DNA of 64,000 nucleotides, taken from contig JAPTJF010000009.1 of assembly GCA_029339195.1 (NCBI GenBank), positions 124,001 through 188,000 on the forward strand, given 5' to 3'. The translations under genes and the position numbers were made by a program. This DNA is from Micractinium sp. NFX-FRZ. Taxonomy: Eukaryota > Chlorophyta > Trebouxiophyceae > Chlorellales > Chlorellaceae. The notes beneath the pieces were generated by a model. That model ran no database searches. It worked only from the letters and a program-made list of their open reading frames with translations, and had not been told where the DNA came from. Numbering within the stretch: the first letter of the stretch is position 1; each line of letters starts with the position of its first letter. Positions 55,001-64,000 of the stretch are shown one piece after another.

Positions 55001-58000
55001 ACTACGCCCTGTCACGTCAGTGGGACGGGATCACAGAACACGCAGCTGTCCCATCCATGCATTTCGTGTCCTTAGTTCTCAACGCAGCCACCGTGCTGCC
55101 AATGCCTGCCCCCAACCCGCACTCCCTCCGCACCTGATGGTGTAGGCGTCGCGGAACATGCCGTTGTCGCAGGCGCGGCAGGAATCGGTTGTGCGCACGC
55201 CGCCAGGCTCGGTGGTGCGGGGCACGGTGCCGCCGGGGCAGGGGATGCACTTGGTCATGCCTGCAGGAGGGGGGGCGGGCGGGACGAGGCTTGCTTGCTT
55301 TCCAGGCTGGCTGGGGTTCGGCAGGGTATACAGGCACGGTGCCTGCCGGAGCAGGGGATGTACTTGGGGTCATGCCAGGGGCGGCAGGGACCGGCATTTT
55401 GTTTTGAATTGGCATTCAGCACGATAGGGGGAAGGGCGGGCGTAGCGAGGGCGGGGCGGCTGGCGGGTTTGCAGACCGTGCTTGCAATTGTAGAGTGCCC
55501 CCCCCATTCCCCTCCCCCCTCTCCGCACTCCTCTTGCTCTCGAGGCGCGGGGTCGCCACGCATCCAGCAAGGCGTTTCCCTGCGCCAGCCAGGCCAGCGC
55601 ACCCGCCCGCCCCTCCCAGCCGGCCCTCTCCACTCACCCTTGCGGGGTGCATAAGTGTGCACAAACTTCAAGTCTCCGGTCACCGTGTTGCCCACCTCCT
55701 CGTCAATATCAGCGCATGCGATGCAGCGGCGATCGTCGCCGGGGGCGTTGCTGGGGGCGCGCTTCTGCGTGCCCGTGCCGTCGTCATACCTGAGGGGGAG
55801 GGGGAGGGAGCGGGGCGGGGTGTGAGCACAGCTTGTAGGACAGAGGGGGATGGTTGTGCGGGAGGCATGGGCGAGACTTCACTGCATACCTCACCCACCC
55901 GCCCACCCAGTGCCCGCTGACGTCAGTTTGCTCACCAGAACGAGACGGTGCCCTTGGGGCAGAGGGAGATGGTGGTGTGCGTGTCATCGGTGAGGAAGTA
56001 GCCGGCGGGCACGACCCGGCACACGTTGTTCTCGGGGGTGGCGTCGCCCGCGCGGTACGTGAAGTCGGGGCAGATGGTGCAGGCGGTATAGGGGCCGCCC
56101 ACGGGGTCCTCAATCTTGTAGGTGCCAGAGGGGCTGCAGGGAAGAGAGAGGGAGAGCAAGAAAGGGGAGGCAAGCGTGCAATAGGCGTGAGGTGGGGTGG
56201 GTGGGTGGGTGTGAAATGGCCCTGCACTGGATGATTGAACAATGTAGGGTGGGGGCTTGGTGCGGAGCGAGGGAGGCGGTCTGTGAGTGGCAAGTGAAGG
56301 GCACGGCAGGTGTGTAGGGCAGGCAAATACGGCGGGATCTTGTGAGGTCAGGAGGCGCAGCAGAGCGGAGAGGGGCCAGGAAGGGTGGTGCGAGGGAGGG
56401 AGGGAAGGGGAGGTCGGAGGCTCATGGCAGGGATGGGTGGCGCATGCTGGGCTGCGCTGTGCCGTGCTGTGCTGTGCAGCTTACCAGGCGTCGCAGAACG
56501 TGCTGCCGGTCTCAACCAGAGCGTCCACAGCGGCCGCGGGGGAGGTGTTGAGGGGCATACTTCCCACGGCGCAGGCCACGCACTTAAGGCCGGTGATGCT
56601 GCTCTGGTCGCCAAGGCCCGGGGAGGGGTTGTACTGCAGGCAGGATTGGCAGGAGGACACGAGGGGCAGGCACAGGGGCCAGGGGCGGCAAAGGGGTCGT
56701 GAGCATGGGGGCAAGTGCAGAGAGGGAGTGCTGACAGGCGAGCACGGCAGTGCGGCTGGCAGCGCTTGCTCTGCCTGCAACCATGTGGCGGGCTGCAGGT
56801 GCTGGCAGTGAGGCGGTGCTGGCGGTGCTGACGGTGCGCAGCGGCAGGGGCGATTAAGGGCCGGGTCGAGCTGTCAGCTGGGCTGGGCTGCCTGTGGGGA
56901 GGCCCACCTGTCCCTCGGGGCAGGGCTCGCACACGGCAGCACCCTCTCCAGAGTAGTACCCGGCGGGGCTGCACAGGGGGGGGGAGGCGGCGCGGGGCAG
57001 GAGGTGAGCATGCATGTTGCGAGCGCGCGTGGTGGCTTGCAATGGGCAGCGCCTGCTGGTGCTGACACACATCCTTGCATGTCCTTGGTTGGCGAGCAGG
57101 AGCCCCAGGGGCGCATTGCAGCGGCCGGCTTGGGTGGCAGTCGTGAGGCGAGGTGCCGGTCCTCAAAGGGCCACATGTGCCACAGAGCAACCGCCAAACA
57201 AACACGACCACTTTGCACGCAAAGTGACCTCAATACAACATCCAATACAACATCCAATACCAGGGCAGCACCGACATCAGTTGCAGGATGTTCAGGCTGC
57301 TCACCAGTCGTCGCAGGTGTTGTCGTCGTCGTTGCGGGCTGTGCCGGGGGGGCAGGGCTGGCACTGCTGGGACGCCAGGTCGTACTGCATGCCCGTGCCT
57401 GCGGGTACAGAGGGCAGGCGGGGGAATCCAACGTCAGGGCATGAGGTGTTGTGCCGGTGCTCACGCGGCGATAGGAGTTCGCACAGCTGTGCTGGCAGCA
57501 CGTGTCGTCACTCACCTCTGATGGTCTTCAGCTAGCCCTCAAGTGAGTCGTGCACATTCAACCACTCAATGTGTATCTCCCTGCCGCTCGCCGCCATGCT
57601 GGCCAGCTTGCAATGAATGAACACACACCTCCCCCACCGCGCAGCACCTCGCAGCACTCGCTCGAATGCCCCGCCTCGCCCCCGCCCCGCTCACCTCCCG
57701 TGTTGGCCAGCTTGCACTCGGTGTCCACCTTCTCCACGGCGCAGTCAGAGGCGCCCTCGTAGGAGGTCCACTCGCCGTTGAGGGGGCACTGGGTGCAGGC
57801 GGTGCCCAGGCCCAGGACGGGGTTGAAGTAGTCTGCAGGGGGGAGAGGAGGAGGCACGCGCGTGTGCAGGCAGGCACGCTGCACCATGCGGCGGAGGTCT
57901 GGCAGTGCAGGGAGCAGCGGGGAAGCTGGCAGTGCAGCTGAGGTGAAGCAAGGCAGTGCTGAGTTGGAGCCGTATGGAGGCTACATGCTGGAAGCTGCCA

Positions 58001-61000
58001 TGAAGCTGGCCGTGCAGCTGCGGGGAAGCTACACTGCTTACTGGGGTCGCAGGGGATGCGGAGGCCGGTGCCGCTGCCGCCGCCGGGGCAGCGGTACCCA
58101 ACAGGGCTGCAGAGGGGCCAGGGAGGGCGGCGCAGTGCCGGCACGGATCAGCGGGTGGAGGTGCCCTCATGTGGGCGGGCGATCACATGGAGCACATGCA
58201 GGCATGCACGTTCCACCCCATCCCCTGAGCCCCTCACCCCCCTCAACACGTGGGGCAGTGGACGGGGCAGCAGCAGCAGTAGCAGCAGTAGCAGCAGCAG
58301 CAGCAGTACAGCAGTGCACGTACTGCGGCAGGGCTCACCAGATGGGGCAGTACTCGTCCTCGTGGTAGTACGTGCCAGGCGGGCAGATGAGGTCGGGGCC
58401 GGAGCCGGGCAGGTTCAGGACGGAGCCTCCAGACACGGTGGCGGTGGCAGAGCACGTCTGCAGGGACGGGCGTGCGGGTGGGGAGGGGGAGGGAAGCAAG
58501 AGGCAGTGTGAAGGCGGAGCATATATGTGCAGGGACAGGCGGGTGGCGAGGGCAGGGTGCAGTTGTTGGGGAGGGTGGGCAGGGCGGGGGCCCCGCACAG
58601 CGGCGACGGCAGGGCAGGCGTGCAGCGAGTGAGGGCTTGTGTCACCGTTTTGTGTCGCGCCCCCCACCCCAACCTCACCTTGACCACGGCGGCGCCGGCG
58701 GGATCCTTGATGAAGCTCTGGTCCTCACTCTCCAACGGGTCGGTGGTGGCGGCAAAGTACTTGAGCGCCAGCGTGGAGCCGGTCACATCGATTGCCAGCA
58801 TGAGGGAGCTGCAAGAAAGGGAGGAGAACGGAGGAGAAGGGCTTGTGAGACGTGCAGGGAGGCTTGGAAAGCGGGCGGGCATGGCAGGCCGGGGCGGGTG
58901 ACATCGGATTGCGCGCGCGACAAGAACGGAAGCGCCCGCGCCAGCAGGAGGCACTCACCTCTTGCTGTTGGGTGCAATCACGGTGCGGATCTGGTCCGGG
59001 TTCCTGAAGTAGGCGGTCATCTGGAGGGCGCCGTAGGGGTGGCCCGTCTGGTCGACCGGGTTGGCGCAGGAGGGGTCGGTGATGGGGGAGATCTGGATGG
59101 AGCAGTCCTGCCGGGGAGACGAGGAGGCACACATGGCAAGCGTGCATGGGCCAGGTGAGCGCGCGGGGGAGTGCGGGTGTGTGACGGTTGAGCACGCACT
59201 GCCTTGGCCTCTGTGTCAGCCACATGAGTTCATCGCAGTCCGGTTGCAAAGGGCCTGTGGGGCCCACCCGCAGCCTCCACACGCGTTGGCACCGCAGAGG
59301 CATGCACCCCCGCCAGCCCGCCTGGCCCAGCTCACCCCGCCCACAATCATCGCCAGCTGCAGCTTGGGGCTGCTGCCGGTCTTCCAGGAAGCGCACTTGG
59401 TCCACGTCTTGAGCTCATACTCGCCGGCGGTACCGTCCAGCCCGCAGGAGGGCATGTTGCTCACAGTCAGCACCTGGGTGCCTGCAGACGGGGGCAGATG
59501 GGGCGGCGGGAAAACGCAGGGACACGGGGCGGCAGCAAGGATTGAGTGGATGCGAGCCGCCAGAGGCAGGCAGGCACGAAGGCAGCTGAGATACACAGCA
59601 CGGCAGGCAGGCAGGCAGGCAGTCTTGCAGTAGCCCGGGAGCTGCAGGCGGGCACTGCCTGCTGTGCCTGCGCTGCCCTGCCCTGCTGGCGCCGACTGAC
59701 CGGGGGATGATTTGAGGTTGTTGACGTTGGTGGGGGCGCCGCTGGGGCAGCCGCTGCTGCCGCAGACCTCGGGCACGCCGTTGATGCATCGCATGCAGTA
59801 GGTCGAGCCGGGGAGCCAGGCGTACGAGTCCTCGGGGCTGCGGGGGGGACAGCGGGGAGAGGGGAGCGGAGATGAGAAAGCGGGTAGGGAACGCGGGGCG
59901 TACGAGTCCTCGGGGCTGCGGGGGGCACAGCGGGGAGAGGGGAGCGGATGAGGGAGCGGGTAGGGATCGCGGGGCGTGCGAGTCCTCGGGGCTGCAGGGG
60001 GACAGCGGGGAGAGGGGAAAAGCGGGGAGAGGGGAGTAATGGGAGCGAGTGGCGGGTGGAGAGACTGGGGAGTCCTCGGGGGCAGGGGGAAGGATCGGAG
60101 CGTGAGACTGGGGCCTTAAATGCGCCTGTGGTACCCTAGGTGTTAGGGCGGGGAGGGGGGCAGCTGAGGGGCGGCTGGGCGGGAGGGCGTAGCAGCAGCT
60201 GCAGTGCAGTCTTGGTTGCTTGTGGCACTGGACAGCCATGCCCAATGCCCAAGGGGAGGGGGGCTCACCACTCAACGCACTCCCGGGTGCCCGGGTCCTC
60301 GCTGAAGGTGCCGGCGGGGCACGGCTGGCAGTCGGAGCTGCCTGCACGGCGGGCGGGGCAGTGCAGCGCGCGTGGCAGGTCAGCGGGCCAGGATGCAGGC
60401 GGGAGGGCACTGGGGCAGACTACAGGGAGCCGCGGCGATGCCGCCGGTGCCGCATGCGTCTGCTGCACCCGCCCTGCCCTGCGCTGCTCTTGCCCCGCCC
60501 CGCACCACCCGTGCTGCGCCTTCCATCGATGAGCACCCCAGCTGCAGGCCTGCGCCCAGAGCGCGATTGCCAGGCTGTGGAGGGACTAAGACGCCTGAGG
60601 GGAGCCCTTCCAACATAAGCTGAGAGCGGCTCAAAAGGGAGAGATACTCACCAGCCTGGGAGTAGGTGCCGGGGGGGCACTCGATGCAGCCGCCTCCGAT
60701 GTTTGAGTAGAAGCCGGCCTGGCAGGTGCTGCACCCGTAGCCCTCGCCGCTGGTGCCTGCAGGCGAGACTTGGGAAGCGCTGTAAGTGAGAAGCAGATGC
60801 GACTGCACGAGGACTACAATAGACTAGGCTAGGCAGTGGCGGTGTGGGGCGCAAGTGAGTGTGCCCCGCCACTGGCCAGGCAATGTCGGGGTTGCTGGCG
60901 GCGCCCCGCTTGAGTGCAGCCCTGCCGTCAACTCCAACCCGCCGCCCGCCGCTCCCCGGCACCCTCCCTGCCCCCCTCGCACCCTTGCGCCTGCATGCAA

Positions 61001-62628
61001 CACACACACACACACACCGCCATGGCAGGCCCCACCCCTCCTGCTCCCTCCCAGCAACCCGACTTGCTTGCCTGCACAACACAGAGCGCCCATCCACCCC
61101 AATCGACACGCAGACAGCCTGCTCCCCGCTCCCCCACTGCGCCCCGTCCGGACCTGCCTGCCGTGCACAGCGTGCTCACCAATCCACCCACTGCACACAC
61201 CCTGGCCCCCTCCCTCCTCCTCCTCCCTCCCACCACGGGCCTGCGTGCAGACAATGGGCAACCCCTGCACCTCCGCACGCATCCCCCCACCCGGCCCTGC
61301 CCCTTGCCTGCGGAGCACAGCGCGCACAGCTTGAAGGCTGTCTGCTGCTCGTTGAAGGCGTTCTCGTTTGTCACGACCATCACCCCCACACTGTTTGCGG
61401 GGCAGGGGTCGTCGGCAATGGCGTTGACCATGCACAGGTAGTCTGCGCCGTAGCCCGCCAGCTGGGAGCAGGTCGACAGCTTGGCAATGGGCTGGCCATT
61501 GTCGCTGACCATGTCAGTGGACACGACGTTGTGCTGCAGTTTTGAAGGGGAGGGGGAGAGGGAGGGATGGGAGGAAAGACAGGGGACGGGGAGGCAGGGG
61601 AAGGGGACGGGGGTGGGAGCGCCTGCGCAGCGCTTCCTCGCCACCCGCCGCCCGCCTCGCCCGCCCCTCGGCGCATGCGCGCCGCTGCCCGCCCGCCCCT
61701 CGTGGTGGCAGCTGCGAATGGCATGCAATCAACCGCTTCCCTTCAGGATACCACAGGACCGGCTGCGGCACTTACGTTTGTGATGGCATAAACCAGGCTG
61801 TCGAGCCCTGTGCGGCGCACAACCATGCGGCCGTCCAGCCAATCCAAGTCGTTGATGGGCAGATCCTTGTTGTAGTTGTTGTTGGCATCAAAGCCATACA
61901 CAAAGCCGCGCATTGCCTTGATGATGGTCGTCTTGATGGCGTCGCTCTTGGTGCCGCCGTTGGGCGTGACCAGCTTGCGGGAGGTGCCGATGGGGCACTC
62001 CTCCAGCACGGTGTAGCCCAGCTTGGATTGGTCGCCGGCCCAGATGCCGTCCACATACGAACCGGCAGAGTTGGAGGGGGTGAGCGTGATGTCGCATGAT
62101 GCGTCGATCGCCACCTTGAAGCCAGTCAGGCACTTGGCGATCGGGTCAACAGATTCCACGGGTCCTACAAAGTGGAGGTCGATGAACGCTGCAGGGGGGT
62201 GGCGGGGGGGCGGACGGTAGCAGCGTGCTCACCAAGCGCACGCCGAGGATTGATGGAGGGAGCAAACCGACGCTGGAGTGGTACGGTGGCCCACTGTTGA
62301 GACTGGGGTGGAGACAACCTGGGACAGGAGGTGCAAGCACGTGATGCTGCTGGGTGCAGCGTGCGCAGCGCGCCGGCTGGCGGCGACTGCCGCCGTGGCA
62401 CGCGTGCGGTGTCGCAGCTGACGCCCGGTCCATTCCAGCCACTGCCAGACAGCTTCTGCCATAGATCCACATCCAGCCTGGAGTTCAAACCCTGTGCAAT
62501 GATTGGGGTGCCCCCTCAAAGGGGCAATGGCGGTGGGACTCACACCCGCCGCTCTTGCAGGTCCATGCAGAGGCGCCTGCCGCAAGGGCCAGCAGGACTA
62601 GAGCCTGCGCGGCCGCGCGGCCCGCCAT
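52024..62628 (-). CDS. secreted Cys-repeat protein C, tandem paralogue of B, 27 exons
   Basis: The model is complement(join(52024..52047,52372..52435,52659..52730,53077..53180,53387..53435,53627..53824,54040..54236,54410..54485,54789..54857,55134..55260,55638..55789,55936..56133,56485..56633,56908..56968,57305..57398,57695..57832,58042..58106,58339..58457,58679..58808,58959..59107,59336..59481,59701..59837,60269..60341,60652..60756,61308..61533,61776..62188,62544..62628)), about 1139 residues. A signal peptide (MAGRAAAQALVLLALAAGAS) is followed by the same domains as B up to about residue 530. These include DPIAKCLTGFKVAIDASCD, DLDWLDGRMVVRRTGL, CGLDGTAGEYELKTWTKCAS and DCSIQISPITDPSCANP. Where B turns to polyproline, C continues with some fifteen more Cys modules (CPAGYYSGEGAAVCEPCPEG, CKTCPAGTYSAGQATSCLDC). 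No membrane anchor is seen. Intron 3 is GC-AG (donor GCAAGG at 61307). The last exon is short and provisional. An extracellular matrix or adhesion role is inferred. Confidence 0.78.
54391..54409 (+). repeat. short interstitial telomere-like repeat
   Basis: GTTAGGGTTTAGGGTTTAC matches about two and a half units of the plant-type telomere repeat TTTAGGG. It includes the donor of gene C exon 20 on the opposite strand. Confidence 0.7.
55325..55378 (-). repeat. decayed copy of gene C exon 18 start in intron 17
   Basis: CACGGTGCC, GCAGGGGATG and ACTTGG followed by TCATGCC recur in the same order as at 55223-55262. The offset is about 110 bases. The copy has an insertion and no frame. Confidence 0.85.
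59820..60085 (-). repeat. tandem copies of gene C exon 6 start in intron 5
   Basis: CGTACGAGTCCTCGGGGCTG at the exon 6 acceptor (59821) recurs almost unchanged at 59899 and, with one change, at 59975. A shorter trace is near 60069. Each is followed by GGGGAGAGGGGAG, so the period is about 77 bases. Only the 59821 copy continues into exon 6. Confidence 0.9.
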
Positions 62629-63206
62629 GTGTGGATGAGGGGGCTGCCTGGCGGTGTGAGCTGCGCGCAAGGGAGGAGTAGGCGAGTAAAGAGGCCGCCG
62701 ACCGCAAGGCGTGCGGCCCGTAGCACGCAAGTGGCCGCTCATCACTGGCTGCGCCCATCACGCTGTCCCCAGCGACTCATGGCTGATATGCGCTGCTGCG
62801 AAGGCGCTGCAGCGGCTTCCGTCTCCCTCGGCATCGCCCGTGCCCCGCCGCACCTGTGCTGAACTCTCGGGTTGTGTTTGATTCGCGAGCTTAACGGTGT
62901 GGTGCAATCAGGAGCGCAGGCCGAAGCCGGGAAGTATGCGTAGCGAGGGGGCTCACTGTACGATGCCACTGTGGCTGGGCCTGGGCTGGGCGCAGTTGTG
63001 GGTTTGGTTGATTGGCGCAGTGATTTGCAGGTGGCTTACAGCCTGACCGGAAGCCAATATAAATCATCCGCACGCCTGCCGCTGGAGCGATACCAGGGCC
63101 GTTCGGCTGTCACCGTCACCCACGGGTCCGCCGCCAGCTTCCCTGCCGCTCGCAGCCGCCGCGGCGCCTATTGGGTGGGCGGCACCTGCTGCCCAGGCTT
63201 CCCCCC
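62629..63206. promoter_or_regulatory. intergenic: promoter of gene C and 3' flank of PMM
   Basis: Both neighbours are on the minus strand. It holds a TGTAA on the minus strand at 63036-63040. No gene is recognised. Confidence 0.5.
63036..63040 (-). terminator. candidate TGTAA poly(A) signal of PMM
   Basis: TGTAA lies 167 bases past the PMM stop codon on the coding strand. Confidence 0.5.
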
Positions 63207-64000
63207 TCAGCTAGGGTCGGGGAAGAGCTCGCGCAGCTGGCGGATCGTGTCGTCCGGGCCAGTCACTGTGTGGCCCACCGTGTCGGGGCACACAAATATC
63301 TCATAGTCGTTGCCGCCCTGCATGGCGGGCGGGTGGGCGGCCGGGGCGCGGAGAAGGGCGGCGTGGGTGGGAGGGCACCGCAGTCAGGGGCCCCAGTCAT
63401 CCCGGCCGGGCATGCTGCAGGGGGCGCTGCCGGTGTGTGCTGACTGCCCCAAGCCAGAAGTGGGAGGCGCAGTTGGTGCCGCAATGCGCCGGTTCCCTCT
63501 CACCGCCCACCCCTCTCCACGCCAGCTGTCGGGCGTCGCAGGATCCCTCCAGCGCTTCTTTCGCCCCCATGCACCCCACAGGCACTCCCCCCAAAACCAC
63601 ACAATCACGAAAAAAAACAGTCTGCACACGTTTAATCAAAAGTCCAGGCCCCCAACCAGAGCAGTCAGCAACCTACCACGCAAGGCCCACTCACGGCTAC
63701 TGCCACCCGCACTGCTGTCGGCCCGCAAGCAACCAGGCGGCACAGGAAGGTGCGAGAGGGACGCACTGCCGCCAGATGCACAGTGCACTATGAACAGCGG
63801 GCGCAGGGTAGATAATCGGGGTGGGTGGGGTTGGGGTGGGGCACCAATGAGATGCTGGCACCCACCTCGAATGTCTTGTCCCCAAAGAAGTGGATCTCAT
63901 CGAAGTCGTCCTGCACGAAGCGCAGGCAGTACGTCTTGTCCCAGCCCTGCGGTACAGGGTGCGGCACAGCAGCACGTCGGTCGTCCTACAGGAGAGGGAG
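63207..64000 (-). CDS. PMM: phosphomannomutase, 3' exons only, cut by the window edge
   Basis: Two exons are clear: complement(join(63207..63317,63866..63946)), 63 residues. The gene continues beyond 64000. PMM interconverts mannose-6-phosphate and mannose-1-phosphate for GDP-mannose, N-glycan and ascorbate synthesis. [11 protein letters not shown] and [20 protein letters not shown] match the eukaryotic PMM C-terminal half of this HAD-type enzyme, with the GDKT.GGND metal-binding segment intact. [19 protein letters not shown] is the conserved C-terminal helix. The exon junction falls exactly between TFE and GGND in phase 0. The 54 bases to the right edge appear to be intron. Confidence 0.93.

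Noticed and set aside
1..64000. Prokaryotic features: operons, ribosome binding sites, CRISPR arrays, insertion sequences
   Set aside because: The window is clearly eukaryotic nuclear DNA. Repeats present are simple, tandem or exon-derived, without the spacer pattern of CRISPR. No tRNA or rRNA gene was recognised by eye; a tRNAscan-SE or Infernal run would be needed to exclude small RNA genes.

Overview
The window is nuclear DNA of a green alga, most likely a Chlorella-like trebouxiophyte. It is very GC-rich and its genes are split into many short exons by introns of about 100-500 bases. Acceptors mostly read CTGCAG or GCAG and donors GTGAG or GTGCG. TGTAA poly(A) motifs lie near several gene ends. 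The gene content is plant-like: a plastid DUF1995/LPA3 protein, a Spinster-like transporter, LSm8, COQ6, a SUMO E2 and phosphomannomutase. There are also secreted Cys-rich and hydroxyproline-type wall proteins. Gene models were built by hand from splice signals, reading-frame phase and protein similarity; every exon chain quoted keeps frame. Individual boundaries may be off by a base or by a nearby alternative site.

Layout, left to right: LPA3-like DUF1995 protein (-, 526-3241); Spinster-like MFS transporter (-, 3891-7573); LSM8 (+, 8403-10030); unknown plastid-type protein (-, 10796-12970); a 2.9-kb gene-poor stretch with a 686-base tandem duplication; polytopic membrane protein (-, 15886-17824); secreted GCC2/GCC3 Cys-repeat protein A (-, 18461-25151); Gln-rich coiled-coil protein (-, 26940-28429); COQ6 (+, 29914-33765); SUMO E2 SCE1/UBC9 (-, 34561-36717); second polytopic membrane protein (-, 37017-38718); secreted alpha/beta-hydrolase (+, 39794-43176); secreted Cys-repeat protein B with a polyproline tail (-, 44237-50781); its tandem paralogue C (-, 52024-62628); and the 3' end of a phosphomannomutase gene (-, from 63207 past the right edge).

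The genes form no operons. The clearest functional grouping is proteins A, B and C. All three have signal peptides and chains of Cys-rich modules encoded by exons that often begin and end inside a split Cys codon. B and C share a long N-terminal architecture and then diverge, B into a wall-type Pro-rich tail and C into a long module array.

The most unusual feature is in the introns. In at least eight genes, introns carry decayed tandem copies of the neighbouring exon edge together with its splice site. In protein B, one intron that is absent from paralogue C is flanked by and filled with such copies, as expected if introns are born by local tandem duplication. GC-AG introns are also frequent, about 7 of roughly 108 modelled introns.
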